Below are positions 27,647 to 37,065 of a DNA stretch of 64,000 bases, in pieces (within the stretch, counting starts at the first letter, position 1; each line of letters begins with the position of its first letter). A program made the translations under genes and the position numbers. A model generated the notes under the pieces. It saw only the letters and a program-made list of their open reading frames with translations. It searched no databases and was not told the origin of the DNA. Origin of the DNA: Flavobacteriaceae bacterium R38 (GTDB taxonomy: Bacteria; Bacteroidota; Bacteroidia; Flavobacteriales; Flavobacteriaceae); assembly GCA_009901575.1 (NCBI GenBank), contig WXYP01000001.1, positions 434,001 to 498,000 of the forward strand, written 5' to 3'.

Positions 27647-28930
27647 TTATTTATCAATTTTTAAAATAGTGCGTAATAATACACTGGCTCCGTTTGCAAT
27701 ATCTGATGTTGCTGTAAACTCATAGGGAGAATGGCTTATGCCGTCTTTACTCGGAACAAAAATCATCCCCATAGGAGCTATTTTGGCTAAATCTTGCGCA
27801 TCATGGCCTGCAAAACTTGGCATGTATTTAGAAGAATATCCTAATTCTTTAGCAGAATCGGCTATTACTTTCTGAATTCTTTTTTCTGATAATGCAGGAT
27901 AAATATCCAGGTTTTTAGATTTGAAACTAATTTTAGTTTCAGTTTCTTTTTCTATTAAAGCTGCTTGTGTTTTAATTTTATCTAAAACAGAAAACATTTT
28001 TTCCCTGGATAAATCTCTGATTTCTAAACTCATTGTTACTTTTCCCGGAATAACATTAGGAGCACCGGGTTTGGCATCAATTTTCCCAACTGTGCCTACT
28101 TGAGTACCTTCAATACTACGAACGGTTTCGTTAATAGCAATGACTAACTTTGCTCCGCTGAGCAGAGCATCCTGGCGAAGATTCATAGGAGTAGTGCCTG
28201 CATGATTCGCTTTTCCTTCAATAGTGATCTCCCAAACTTCTAAGCCTACAATGCCTTCGACTACACCAATATTGATATTTTCGGTATCTAAAATGGCACC
28301 CTGCTCTATGTGTAATTCAAGAAAAGCTGCAATTTCTCCTTTTTCTCTTTTGGCTAAATGTAGATTTTGAGGATCTCCGCCTATATCTTTAATTCCCTGA
28401 CCAACACTTTTTCCGCTATTGCTTATACGATCCAGATCATCGGCTTTTAAAATCCCTATCATCGCCTGACTTCCTGTCAATCCGCCTTCTTCATCAGAAA
28501 AAACAACTACCTCTAAAGGGTGTTTGGTATAAAGATTTAATTGATTGAGTAAATCGATACATTCCAAAGCACCTATAACGCCTACATCACCGTCATAATT
28601 ACCTCCTAATGGAACCGAATCAATATGAGATCCAAAGACAATAGGAGGAAGAGTGTTATCTTTCCCTTTACGTTGTCCTATAATATTTCCGCCAGCGTCT
28701 ATAGTCACTTGAAGCCCCATTTCCTGCATTAACGTTATTATATATTTACGAGCGTTAATGTCTGCATCACTAAATCCTGTTCTTGAAACCCCGCCTTGCG
28801 GATTTTTCCCAAATTGGGAAAGCTCATTTATACGTTTTTCGATTCTATCCGGATCAGCTTTAATCTTTGGTTGAGCAAAACAAAAAGAGATTGCGCTGAA
28901 TGAAAAAAGAATAGAAAGTAAGGTTTTCAT
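27647..28930 (-). CDS. Exported M20-family Zn-dependent hydrolase (allantoate amidohydrolase/carbamoylase type)
   Basis: A signal peptide (MKTLLSILFSFSAISFCFAQ) precedes an M20/M28 two-domain hydrolase. Metal ligands are visible in FGSHIDSVPLGGNYDGDVGVIGALE (His, Asp), SDEEGG, the LHIEQG motif typical of the hydantoinase/carbamoylase branch, and SFAGHDAQDLA near the C-terminus. The insert GKANHAGTTPMNLRQDA is the dimerisation-domain motif. Characterised relatives cleave N-carbamoyl amino acids, allantoate or beta-ureidopropionate; being exported is less usual. The substrate is unknown. Confidence 0.85.
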   Translation of the reverse strand: MKTLLSILFSFSAISFCFAQPKIKADPDRIEKRINELSQFGKNPQGGVSRTGFSDADINARKYIITLMQEMGLQVTIDAGGNIIGQRKGKDNTLPPIVFGSHIDSVPLGGNYDGDVGVIGALECIDLLNQLNLYTKHPLEVVVFSDEEGGLTGSQAMIGILKADDLDRISNSGKSVGQGIKDIGGDPQNLHLAKREKGEIAAFLELHIEQGAILDTENINIGVVEGIVGLEVWEITIEGKANHAGTTPMNLRQDALLSGAKLVIAINETVRSIEGTQVGTVGKIDAKPGAPNVIPGKVTMSLEIRDLSREKMFSVLDKIKTQAALIEKETETKISFKSKNLDIYPALSEKRIQKVIADSAKELGYSSKYMPSFAGHDAQDLAKIAPMGMIFVPSKDGISHSPYEFTATSDIANGASVLLRTILKIDK

Positions 28931-28987
28931 ATCAAATTATTTATAGTGAAACAGGTGATAAAAAGACAGAACTAAATATACAAAAAG

Positions 28988-29025
28988 AAAAAAGCTTCTG
29001 AGATTAGAATCTCAGAAGCTTTTTT
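28988..29025. terminator. Bidirectional hairpin terminator downstream of the second M14 gene
   Basis: An 18-bp perfect stem (AAAAAAGCTTCTGAGATT, loop AG, complement) with A and T runs lies 26 bases past the stop of the gene at 29051 on the minus strand. Confidence 0.93.
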
Positions 29026-29050
29026 GAGCTATAAAAACTTTTAAAGAAAA

Positions 29051-31570
29051 CTACATCATGTTTCCAAAGAAAATAGCATTCATCATTAGTTTATTAGTAC
29101 CGTACCAAAAAGCTCTAAAATTAGTGTTATCTGTAAAAACAATGACATTACCACGCCCCATACGTTGTGACTGGAAAGGAACAGAGTTTTTTATTAATTC
29201 ATTATTCTCTTCAGAAATATAACCACTTAATAGAGGGTTAGCGCTATACTGTATTGGATTATTGTAACTTTGATTGTTAGGTTTGATATAAATATTAGTA
29301 TTTCTAAATAATGAAATAGTATTGTTTTTATATCCAAAATTAACAGGATGAGAACGATCGGTTCTGGCTTCAAAAATAGCCCCTCCTGTAACTTGAGCCC
29401 CTCTGAATCTTTGTCTTTGTTCAAAAGAAATATTTTTAGCAACGAGGCTTTTACCTTCAAATTCTAAATTGATAAAATCATTATTCTTTAACCAGTTTAC
29501 AGAATTTCTATACCCTATAAGTCTACCACCTTTTCTAACCCAGTCTTGTAGTTTTTTCTTAGCGCCTGCATCAATTCTTGAAACGTTAGTTAAGATAAAG
29601 ACATTGTATTTGTCGATATCTACCCGGTTAAAATAATTAACATCAATTTTCGTAATAGGCATTTCATAACGTTGATCTAGCAAGTGCCAGATTTCACCAG
29701 CGTCATATGGAGAAACACCATCACCTACCAACATGGCTATTTTAGGTAATTCTACCGCATTAAAATCGTTACTTCCTAAATCGATTCCCTGTGTATAACC
29801 AGTAGAAACAGAAGTGATATTAAGATGACTCTCTTTTGCTACTTCTGATAGGAAACGATGCAATTCTTCGCTATTCAGTTTTTGATTCTGAACAGGGATC
29901 ATTATAGAACCATAATCATATTTTTTCCCTTCTACACTAAATGGAGTTAATCCTACCTTGGCTCTTATTCCTTTTTTAAGGATTTTGTATAGCGCCTTAG
30001 GAGTATAGTACTCATGCCATTCAAACAGATAAGCATATGTACTCTTTTTATCTACACTACCATCTCTTAACTTAAGGTCTGTAACTTCACTTCCTGCATT
30101 GCTTAATGAATTAAGGTTAGCATAATCCAGATTGAATGATAAAGGGAACGTCCAGGCAGAAATGTCATAAAAAAGACTGTCTTTAAACGTTGTTCTTTTC
30201 TCAAACATTGCATTGATAAGGGTGCTGTTTTTTTGATTTGTCGGAACGATATAGCTATATCCTTTTTTGTAATTTTTACCAGCCACTGTAAAATCGTTTG
30301 CTACTTCGTGAACTTTGATTTTATGACGTTTTAAGATCTCTGCTAAGTGAAACGTTCGTGCTGCATCTTTCTCATCTCCAAAAACAATAGCTTTTGTTTT
30401 TTTCTTTGCCTCTTTACTTCTGGCATTGTTGTAAAAACTTCTCTGATAGTTAAGAAGTTTTGTACGAAGATTCTTTGCAGCTTCTAATGTAGAAAGTTCT
30501 GTTGTAAACTGATTTCTGATGGTAAAAGGAAAGGTAAGTGTCCCATTTTCACTTTCCTGGATATGTCCGCGTGAACTTCCTTGCTCAAATAAAATACCAA
30601 CGCTACCATTAATATCAGGAAAAGTAGATCCTTTACCATAATAGTAATCATCATAATTTTCACCCGAATAATATAGAGAACCTATTTTGTTTAAAGCTTT
30701 TACATGAAACCCTGCTATCTCTGCAGTAAGCTCCTGATTCATTTGAGGAGTAAGCGGATGTACCCGATCCGGTTCACCAGGTTGAAAAAAGAAAGTAGAA
30801 TTGGTACCCATCTCATGATGATCTGTCAATATATTTGGCAACCATTTATGAAAAGTAGCAATACGTGCTCTACTTTCCGGTAATTGAACAGGTAACCAGT
30901 CACGGTTCATATCAAACCAGTAGTGATTTGTTCTTCCTCCAGGCCATACTTCGTGGTATTCTCTTTCATTATTGTCCGGATTTAAATGCTCACTTCTGTT
31001 TGTATTTGCCCAATACGAAAAGCGTTGTAGACCATCCGGATTAAATGAAGGATCCAATAAGATAACAGTATTGTCAAGTAATGCATCTATTTCATTTCCC
31101 TGGGCAGCAGCCAGATAGTAAGCTAATACCAAACCTGAATTAGAACCACTAGGTTCATTTCCATGAATAGATAACCCCTGGTATACTACTACAGGCATAT
31201 TTTCTACATTTAAAGAATTGCTACCTTTTTCAGTAAGCTGAATATGTTGTTGGCGTATTTCTTCTATTTTCTGATGATTCTTAGGGCTGGTAATAGTTAG
31301 TAATAATAATGGTCTGCCTTCAAAAGTAGTACCTCTGTTTTCAAGGGTAACTCTATCTGATGAATTTGCAATGGCTTTCATGTATTCAACCAGTTTATCA
31401 TGAGTAATATGCCATTCACCAACTTCATGACCTACAACATCTTTAGGAGTAGGAATGTTTTGATTATAAGTTACATCTCCTGGTAAATAATAGGAAAGAT
31501 CTAATTTTTGTTGTGCAAATGAAAATTTAAAAATGATAAGAAATAAGAGAAGAATAGTGTTATTTTTCAT
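29051..31570 (-). CDS. Secreted M14 zinc carboxypeptidase-like protein (copy 2)
   Basis: The signal peptide is KNNTILLLFLIIFKFSFAQ. The M14 domain has HGNEPSGSN (HxxE), DPSFNPDGLQRF, the third zinc ligand in TDHHEMGTN, and the catalytic Glu in LFEQGSSRGH. A C-terminal domain (IAMLVGDGVSPYDAGEIWHLLDQRYEMPITKID...) resembles a glutamine-amidotransferase-like Rossmann fold. At 839 residues it matches copy 3 (58750) closely in motif spelling, including GGRTNHYWFDLN/MNRDW and GNEPS, so these two look like the more recent duplicates. Likely periplasmic or secreted; the substrate is unknown. Confidence 0.88.
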   Translation of the reverse strand: MKNNTILLLFLIIFKFSFAQQKLDLSYYLPGDVTYNQNIPTPKDVVGHEVGEWHITHDKLVEYMKAIANSSDRVTLENRGTTFEGRPLLLLTITSPKNHQKIEEIRQQHIQLTEKGSNSLNVENMPVVVYQGLSIHGNEPSGSNSGLVLAYYLAAAQGNEIDALLDNTVILLDPSFNPDGLQRFSYWANTNRSEHLNPDNNEREYHEVWPGGRTNHYWFDMNRDWLPVQLPESRARIATFHKWLPNILTDHHEMGTNSTFFFQPGEPDRVHPLTPQMNQELTAEIAGFHVKALNKIGSLYYSGENYDDYYYGKGSTFPDINGSVGILFEQGSSRGHIQESENGTLTFPFTIRNQFTTELSTLEAAKNLRTKLLNYQRSFYNNARSKEAKKKTKAIVFGDEKDAARTFHLAEILKRHKIKVHEVANDFTVAGKNYKKGYSYIVPTNQKNSTLINAMFEKRTTFKDSLFYDISAWTFPLSFNLDYANLNSLSNAGSEVTDLKLRDGSVDKKSTYAYLFEWHEYYTPKALYKILKKGIRAKVGLTPFSVEGKKYDYGSIMIPVQNQKLNSEELHRFLSEVAKESHLNITSVSTGYTQGIDLGSNDFNAVELPKIAMLVGDGVSPYDAGEIWHLLDQRYEMPITKIDVNYFNRVDIDKYNVFILTNVSRIDAGAKKKLQDWVRKGGRLIGYRNSVNWLKNNDFINLEFEGKSLVAKNISFEQRQRFRGAQVTGGAIFEARTDRSHPVNFGYKNNTISLFRNTNIYIKPNNQSYNNPIQYSANPLLSGYISEENNELIKNSVPFQSQRMGRGNVIVFTDNTNFRAFWYGTNKLMMNAIFFGNMM

Positions 31571-31603
31571 TCTATAGAAAGTTTTGATTTTGTGGAGGTG
31601 TAA

Positions 31604-31637
31604 ATATAAAAAAACCGCTTTAGTTTAAAGCGGCTTT
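31604..31637 (-). terminator. Hairpin terminator after the PUR-family gene
   Basis: On the minus strand GCCGCTTTA-AAC-TAAAGCGG is followed by a long T run, about 45 bases past the stop of the DUF3276 gene. It also lies at the -33 region of the downstream M14 gene, whose TATATTTA box is at 31601-31608. Confidence 0.85.
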
Positions 31638-31679
31638 TAATGTTTTTAAATAAATAGTCTATCAGATGTTATATATCTG

Positions 31680-32060
31680 TTATATATCGTCAAAACTTAT
31701 ATCTGTGAAACTTTCTGAAGAAGTGGTTTCTTCTTTTTGATTGTTAGAATTATCGTATTCTTTTTTGAAATCTTTTTGATGTCTTTCCGAAATAACTTCT
31801 TCACCTTTTTGGTTGATGATATACTCTGTCATTTCTTCCAGGATATCTTTAAAAGCATTGAAATCTTCTTTGTAAAGATATATTTTGTGTTTTTTGTAGT
31901 GAAAAGACCCGTCGTCATGAGTGAATTTTTTACTTTCAGTAATGGTTAAATAGTAATCTCCTGCTTTAGTCCCCCTTACATCAAAAAAATACGTTCTTCT
32001 TCCAGCTCTTAATACTTTAGAAAAAATTTCATCTTTTTCTAGCAATTCTTTATCACTCAT
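31680..32060 (-). CDS. PUR-alpha-like nucleic-acid-binding protein (DUF3276)
   Basis: The 126-residue protein matches the DUF3276/PUR family: VLRAGRRTYFFDVRGTKAGDYYLTITESKK... followed by HKIYLYKEDFNAFKDILEEMTEYI, the beta-beta-beta-beta-alpha PUR repeat. Relatives bind single-stranded DNA and RNA; the Borrelia homologue is a regulator. The C-terminal ~35 residues are acidic and Ser-rich (ETTSSESFTDISFDDI), likely disordered. It has its own terminator and probably its own promoter. Confidence 0.88.
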   Translation of the reverse strand: MSDKELLEKDEIFSKVLRAGRRTYFFDVRGTKAGDYYLTITESKKFTHDDGSFHYKKHKIYLYKEDFNAFKDILEEMTEYIINQKGEEVISERHQKDFKKEYDNSNNQKEETTSSESFTDISFDDI

Positions 32061-32146
32061 AATCCCTCTTTCTTAAAAAAAATGTTTTACTTGATATGTT
32101 ATTTACGATCAAAAATGTGAAAAAAATCTTAATGAAACAACTTTTT

Positions 32147-33907
32147 TTAGATTTCTTTTTCTGAAAGTTGATTTAAGAATAACTCTTTATAATAACCATC
32201 TTCATTTATTAATTGATTATGAGTCCCTTGCTGAATTATACTACCTTCATCTAAAACAATAATTTTATCTGCATTTTTGGCAGATGAAATTCTATGACTG
32301 ACAATGATGGTTGTCTTTTGTTTGGAAGCCGATTGCAGGTTGGTTAAAATTTTCTCTTCTGTCTCAGTATCTACAGCCGATAGACAATCGTCAAATAAAA
32401 AAATCTTAGGATTTTTAATCAGTGCTCTCGCAATTGAAATCCGTTGTTTTTGCCCCCCGCTTAATGTAATTCCGCGCTCTCCTAATGTAGTATCGTATTT
32501 TTTTGAAAAACCCAGAATATTTTCATGTACAGCTGCACTTTTTGCTACTTCAAAAATTTCTTCATCTGTAGCATCCTCTTTCCCAAATTTGATATTGTTT
32601 TTGATGGTATCAGAAAATAAAAAAGCATCCTGCGGGACAGGCCCGATTGCATTTCTAAGACTATCTAAATTTAAACTACTGATAGGTTGATTATCTATAA
32701 GAATCGCACCAGAAGTGATGTCATATAATCTCCCGATAAGATCTAGAATTGTTGATTTACCAGATCCTGTTTTGCCAATAACAGCTAATGTTTCTCCTTT
32801 ATTTATTTTAAATGATACGTCTTTTAATGCAGTGATATTGGTATCTTCATAAGTGAAAGTCACATTTTTAAATTCAATCTCACCTTGTATTTCAGAGGCG
32901 TCGGTTGTATGATTAACAATTTCCGGAGCTTCCATAAGAAATTCATTTATTCTTTTTTGAGAAGCTTCTGCGCGTTGTACAATAGAAGTTACCCAACCTA
33001 TTACAGCAACAGGCCATGTAAGCATATTTACATAAATAATGAATTCGGCTATGACTCCAATAGATTCGATTTGATTATTAATGTAAAGCTTTCCACCTAT
33101 ATATATTACCAACAAATTACTAATTCCTATTAATAATATCATCATAGGGAAAAACCATGCATTTACTTTGACCAGATTCATACTTTTTACTTTCCCGTCG
33201 TTAGCCAATGATTGTAACTCAGCATTAACCCGAGGCTCTATTCCGTAAGCTTTGATTACAGAAACACCAGAAAAAGATTCCTGGGTAAAAGCAGACAATT
33301 TTGATAAATATTCCTGAACTATAGTGCTTCTCTTGTGTATAACTTTACTGATATTATAGATTAAATAAGATAGAACAGGAAGCGGCAACAGCGTGAATAA
33401 TGCCATTTTAGGAGAAGAATAGAACATTAAAGGAACTATACATACAAAAAGCGTGATGGTTTGTATACTGTACATGATGGCTGGCCCTGCATACATACGT
33501 ACTTGCCCGACATCTTCACTAATACGATTCATTAAATCCCCTGTTCGGTTCTTTTTATAAAAATTAAGAGACAGTTTTTCATAATGTTTGAAAACATCAT
33601 TTTTAAGATCGAACTCAATGTATCTTGAAATATTAATAATGGTCTGCCGCATCAGGAAAGTAAAGAAACCCGAAAGTAAAGTGGCACCAACTATAATTAG
33701 TATATATTCCAAAAGATTGGCTTTTACTGCAGCAATCCCACTTTCAGGATTTTCCAGGTATTTTTCAACGGCAGCCAAAGAGTTTTTTATATAAGGAGGA
33801 ACTACAAGAGAAAACACTCTTGCTATGATGGTAATGACGATTCCGACTAATAATTTATACTTGTACTTTACAAAATATTTATTGACACTTTTTAGTTCTC
33901 TCATCAT
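32147..33907 (-). CDS. ABC exporter, fused membrane and ATPase domains (MdlB/MsbA type)
   Basis: The 586-residue half-transporter has an ABC type-1 membrane domain with six helices (about 15-315) and a nucleotide-binding domain (about 345-580): Walker A GKTGSGKST, Q-loop PQDAFLF, signature LSGGQKQR, Walker B IFLFDDCLSAVD, H-loop VSHRIS. It is expected to work as a homodimer that exports lipids or drugs. In the Walker B region the residue after FLFDD is Cys, not the catalytic Glu (DDCLSAVD); the Asp pair is kept. This change occurs in heterodimeric exporters, so it may need a partner half-transporter. The gene diverges from the leucine dehydrogenase gene. Confidence 0.88.
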   Translation of the reverse strand: MMRELKSVNKYFVKYKYKLLVGIVITIIARVFSLVVPPYIKNSLAAVEKYLENPESGIAAVKANLLEYILIIVGATLLSGFFTFLMRQTIINISRYIEFDLKNDVFKHYEKLSLNFYKKNRTGDLMNRISEDVGQVRMYAGPAIMYSIQTITLFVCIVPLMFYSSPKMALFTLLPLPVLSYLIYNISKVIHKRSTIVQEYLSKLSAFTQESFSGVSVIKAYGIEPRVNAELQSLANDGKVKSMNLVKVNAWFFPMMILLIGISNLLVIYIGGKLYINNQIESIGVIAEFIIYVNMLTWPVAVIGWVTSIVQRAEASQKRINEFLMEAPEIVNHTTDASEIQGEIEFKNVTFTYEDTNITALKDVSFKINKGETLAVIGKTGSGKSTILDLIGRLYDITSGAILIDNQPISSLNLDSLRNAIGPVPQDAFLFSDTIKNNIKFGKEDATDEEIFEVAKSAAVHENILGFSKKYDTTLGERGITLSGGQKQRISIARALIKNPKIFLFDDCLSAVDTETEEKILTNLQSASKQKTTIIVSHRISSAKNADKIIVLDEGSIIQQGTHNQLINEDGYYKELFLNQLSEKEI

Positions 33908-33956
33908 TATTTTAAAAATCTTAACATTAAATATTTCATAATTTAGATCTGCTTTT

Positions 33957-33988
33957 TTTGTTTTAATTTGAATATTCGCTTAAATTTG
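33957..33988 (+). promoter_or_regulatory. Promoter of the leucine dehydrogenase gene
   Basis: TTTG (33957-33960), 20 bp, then TAAATTTG (33981-33988): both boxes match the Bacteroidota consensus exactly. The leader would be about 37 bases and contains CGTTTTTTTA (33991-34000). Confidence 0.75.
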
Positions 33989-34029
33989 TTCGTTTTTTTA
34001 TTAATACTTTAAAAATCAGTTAAAACGCT

Positions 34030-35133
34030 ATGATATCAAATGTACTTCCGTTTGAGGAACTTAAGAAAGTTGATCCTGTATTTGGACAGTTCTCTTTTGA
34101 CGATCACGAACAGATTGTTTTTTGCAATGACAAAGATACAGGTTTGAAAGCAATAATAGGCATTCATAACACTGTTTTAGGACCGGCATTAGGAGGAACG
34201 AGAATGTGGCAATACAATAATGAATGGGAAGCTTTAAATGATGTTTTGAGGTTATCCAGAGGAATGACGTTTAAATCTGCTATTACCGGATTGAATTTAG
34301 GAGGAGGAAAAGCAGTAATAATAGGAGATGCTAAAACACAAAAGACACCTGAATTAATGAAAAGATTCGGTGAATTTGTTCATTCACTTAGTGGGAAATA
34401 TATAACAGCTGAGGATGTTGGAATGGAGACTTCTGATATGGATTTGGTAAGAGAAGTGACGCCTTATGTAACTGGAATTTCTGAATCAAAAGGAGGAGCA
34501 GGAAATCCATCTCCAATAACTGCATATGGAGTTTTTATGGGAATGAAAGCTGCAGCTAGCTATAAATTTGGAGTAGATAACCTGGAAGAAAAGAAAGTGT
34601 TGGTTCAGGGGATCGGGCATGTTGGAGAATCTTTAGTAGAACATTTAACTAACGAAGGAGCAGAAGTATTCATTGCTGATATAAATGAAGATCGTTTACT
34701 CGAAGTAAGTAAAAAATACGGAGCTACAATTTATACAGGAGAAGATTTATACGAAGCAGACGTAGATATTTATGCACCTTGTGCTTTAGGAGCTACAGTT
34801 AATGACGATACCATTAATAAGTTAAAAGCTAAGGTTATTGCCGGAGCTGCAAACAATCAGTTAGCTAATGAAAAGATACATGGAGAACTGTTGAAGAAAA
34901 AAGGTATTGTTTACGCTCCCGACTTTTTAATTAATGCAGGAGGAATTATCAACGTATATGCAGAGTTAGAAGGTTACGGGAAACAAGAAATTATTCGTAA
35001 AGCAGAGAATATTTACAATACAACTCTCGAAATATTTAATCATTCAGACACCAATAACTGTACAAGTCATGAGTCTGCATTAAGTATAGCTCAAGAGCGA
35101 ATTTTAAAAAGAAAAACAGAGCAGAAAAAGTAA
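34030..35133 (+). CDS. Leucine dehydrogenase (Glu/Leu/Phe/Val dehydrogenase family)
   Basis: The enzyme oxidatively deaminates branched-chain amino acids with NAD+. The N-terminal domain has the substrate-binding lysines Lys82 (GMTFKSAITG) and Lys94 (NLGGGKAVI); the Rossmann domain has GIGHVGESLVEHL and the NAD-selecting acidic residue in VFIADINEDR. The length of 367 residues matches leucine rather than glutamate dehydrogenases. A strong promoter precedes it; nusB follows 75 bases later with a promoter element of its own. Confidence 0.9.
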   Translation: MISNVLPFEELKKVDPVFGQFSFDDHEQIVFCNDKDTGLKAIIGIHNTVLGPALGGTRMWQYNNEWEALNDVLRLSRGMTFKSAITGLNLGGGKAVIIGDAKTQKTPELMKRFGEFVHSLSGKYITAEDVGMETSDMDLVREVTPYVTGISESKGGAGNPSPITAYGVFMGMKAAASYKFGVDNLEEKKVLVQGIGHVGESLVEHLTNEGAEVFIADINEDRLLEVSKKYGATIYTGEDLYEADVDIYAPCALGATVNDDTINKLKAKVIAGAANNQLANEKIHGELLKKKGIVYAPDFLINAGGIINVYAELEGYGKQEIIRKAENIYNTTLEIFNHSDTNNCTSHESALSIAQERILKRKTEQKK

Positions 35134-35152
35134 TTTTTTCTAAATATAATAT

Positions 35153-35160
35153 TATTTTTG
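35153..35160 (+). promoter_or_regulatory. -7 promoter element upstream of nusB
   Basis: TATTTTTG matches TAnnTTTG and lies 48 bases before the chosen nusB ATG. No convincing -33 box is seen. Confidence 0.45.
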
Positions 35161-35208
35161 CGGGGCGGAAGATTAACTTTCGCCTCTCATTTTTTAAGTT
35201 CTTTTGAT

Positions 35209-36153
35209 ATGTTAACAAGAAGACATATAAGGGTTAAAGTTATGCAATCTGTTTACGCATTTAACCAGTCTAGAAATACCAATCTTCAGAAAGAAGAAAA
35301 ATTCCTTGCTTCAAGTATGGAAAACATGTACAATTTGTATATAGTCTTACTGAATTTATTGATTGCTATCCAAAGAAAGGCAGAAGAACAGTTAATTATT
35401 TCGCAGAAAAAATACCTGGCTACAGAAGCGGAAAAGAATCCGAATAAAAAATTTGTAGAGAACAGAATCCTTCAGTTCTTAAAGCATAACGAATTATTGA
35501 AGAATACTTCTAAAGATCGAAAACTTACCGATTGGGATATAGAAGACGATTATGTTAAATTGATTTATCAGGAAATTATTGATAGTGAAGAATATCATAA
35601 TTATATGATAAACAAAGATTCTTCGTTATCTATAGATAAAGAATATATATTAAGTGTATTTAAACATATAATAGCACCTAATGAAAAACTTTACGAATAT
35701 ATTGAAGATAATGGTTTAACCTGGGTTGATGATTTACCTCTAGTAAATACATTGATCTTGAAGATGTTAAAAAAGTTGAAGTCAGAGCCTGCAGATAGCT
35801 ATTTTCTACCAAAGCTTTTTAAAGATGAAGATGATAAAAAGTTTGCGCTGGACCTGTTTAGAAAAACGGTTTTAAATGAAGAAAAATTTAGAGAAGAAAT
35901 AATTGGAAAAACACCTAATTGGGATGCAGAAAGGATAACAGAGATCGATGCTATTTTATTAAAAATGGCAATTTGCGAGTTTCATAAATTCCCTTCTATC
36001 CCGGTAAAGGTTACCATTAATGAATACTTAGAAATAGCAAAAGAATATTCAACCCCAAAGAGTAGTATCTTTATAAATGGTATTCTGGATAAGTTAATTA
36101 AAGATTATCAGGCAGATAATACGTTAAATAAGAGCGGAAGAGGATTGATATAA
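35209..36153 (+). CDS. nusB: Transcription antitermination factor NusB (long Bacteroidota form)
   Basis: NusB binds boxA RNA with ribosomal protein S10 in rRNA antitermination. The start at ATG 35209 gives MLTRRHIRVKVMQSVYAFNQS, the conserved N-terminus; a TTG 17 codons upstream falls in the promoter -7 box. The protein is about 314 residues, twice the E. coli length: the NusB N-terminal helix is separated from the conserved C-terminal core (ERITEIDAILLKMAICEFHKFP..., KVTINEYLEIAKEYSTPKSSIFINGILDKL) by a ~170-residue insertion. This long form is usual in the phylum. It starts the nusB–DUF1573–yajC run. Confidence 0.92.
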   Translation: MLTRRHIRVKVMQSVYAFNQSRNTNLQKEEKFLASSMENMYNLYIVLLNLLIAIQRKAEEQLIISQKKYLATEAEKNPNKKFVENRILQFLKHNELLKNTSKDRKLTDWDIEDDYVKLIYQEIIDSEEYHNYMINKDSSLSIDKEYILSVFKHIIAPNEKLYEYIEDNGLTWVDDLPLVNTLILKMLKKLKSEPADSYFLPKLFKDEDDKKFALDLFRKTVLNEEKFREEIIGKTPNWDAERITEIDAILLKMAICEFHKFPSIPVKVTINEYLEIAKEYSTPKSSIFINGILDKLIKDYQADNTLNKSGRGLI

Positions 36154-36197
36154 TAAAATAATTAGTAATTTTAAGCACAAATTTAAATACATAAATA

Positions 36198-36677
36198 ATG
36201 AAAAAAACTTTTTTGATTTTAGGAACGGTTACATTAATGGCTTTTGCTTCGTGTAATAACAAAAATGCGACTGATAAAATTAAAGCAGAGAATGTTGAGC
36301 AAGCTGCTCAAAGAGATGAGGCATCAAGAAAATTTGCAGCTATGTCTTTTGAATCTACCGAATATGACTTTGGAACAATTAATCAAGGAACACAGGTAGA
36401 AAAAATATTTAAATTTACAAACACAGGTGATGCTCCTTTAATTATTACAAATGCAACCAGTACATGTGGATGTACAGTACCTGAATACCCTAAAAATAAG
36501 CCAATCGCACCAGGAGAATCTGGAGAACTATTGGTAAAATATAACGGGTCTGGTATTAATCAGATTACCAAGACTGTAACAGTTAGCGCTAACACCGTTA
36601 AAGGTTCTGAGCAGATAGTAATTAGAGCATTTGTTAACGCAGGAGCTACATCTCCAATACAACAAGCAGGTCATTAA
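36198..36677 (+). CDS. DUF1573 lipoprotein
   Basis: A lipoprotein signal peptide (MKKTFLILGTVTLMAFASCNN, Cys19) precedes one immunoglobulin-like DUF1573 domain: FESTEYDFGTINQGTQVEKIFKFTNTGDAPLIITNATSTCGCTVPEYP. The CGC pair is a family hallmark. Such proteins are abundant in Bacteroidota envelopes with no firm function known. Its stop overlaps the yajC start by one base, so it is co-transcribed and probably translationally coupled with yajC. Confidence 0.88.
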   Translation: MKKTFLILGTVTLMAFASCNNKNATDKIKAENVEQAAQRDEASRKFAAMSFESTEYDFGTINQGTQVEKIFKFTNTGDAPLIITNATSTCGCTVPEYPKNKPIAPGESGELLVKYNGSGINQITKTVTVSANTVKGSEQIVIRAFVNAGATSPIQQAGH

Positions 36678-36970
36678 TGGAAGCATTGAACCAATTTGCT
36701 CCTTTTCTACTCATATTTGTAGTCTTTTATTTTTTTATGATCAGACCGCAAATTAAAAAGCAAAAGCAGGAGAAAAAGTTTATAAATGAACTTAAAAAAG
36801 GAGATAAGATAGTTACTAAAAGCGGTATGCATGGTAAAATTGTTGAAATAAATGACAAGGATAGTTCTTGTGTTATTGAAACAATGGCAGGTAAAATAAA
36901 ATTTGACAGGTCTGCAATATCTATGGAGATTTCTCATAAGCTTAATGCACCGGCTACAGCAAAAAAGTAA
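36677..36970 (+). CDS. yajC: Preprotein translocase subunit YajC
   Basis: The 97-residue protein has one N-terminal membrane helix (FAPFLLIFVVFYFFMI), the family RPQIKKQKQEKKFINELKKGDKIVTKSGMHGKI motif and a small beta domain. YajC associates with SecDF and YidC at the Sec translocon. It is the last gene before a strong terminator. Confidence 0.95.
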   Translation: MEALNQFAPFLLIFVVFYFFMIRPQIKKQKQEKKFINELKKGDKIVTKSGMHGKIVEINDKDSSCVIETMAGKIKFDRSAISMEISHKLNAPATAKK

Positions 36971-36990
36971 GCAAAAAAGTATATAGTATT

Positions 36991-37027
36991 AAAAAAGCAT
37001 CAATTTTATTAAAATTGATGCTTTTTT
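36991..37027. terminator. Bidirectional terminator after yajC
   Basis: AAAAAAGCATCAATTTT and its complement form a long stem with A and T runs between two convergent genes. Confidence 0.93.
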
Positions 37028-37065
37028 ATATTGTAAATTGATCTTATTACAACAGTGGTAAAGAA

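Noticed and set aside
32304-32690. A 128-codon plus-strand frame antisense to the ABC exporter
   Set aside because: It covers the nucleotide-binding domain on the wrong strand and has Cys/Phe-rich composition typical of antisense frames.
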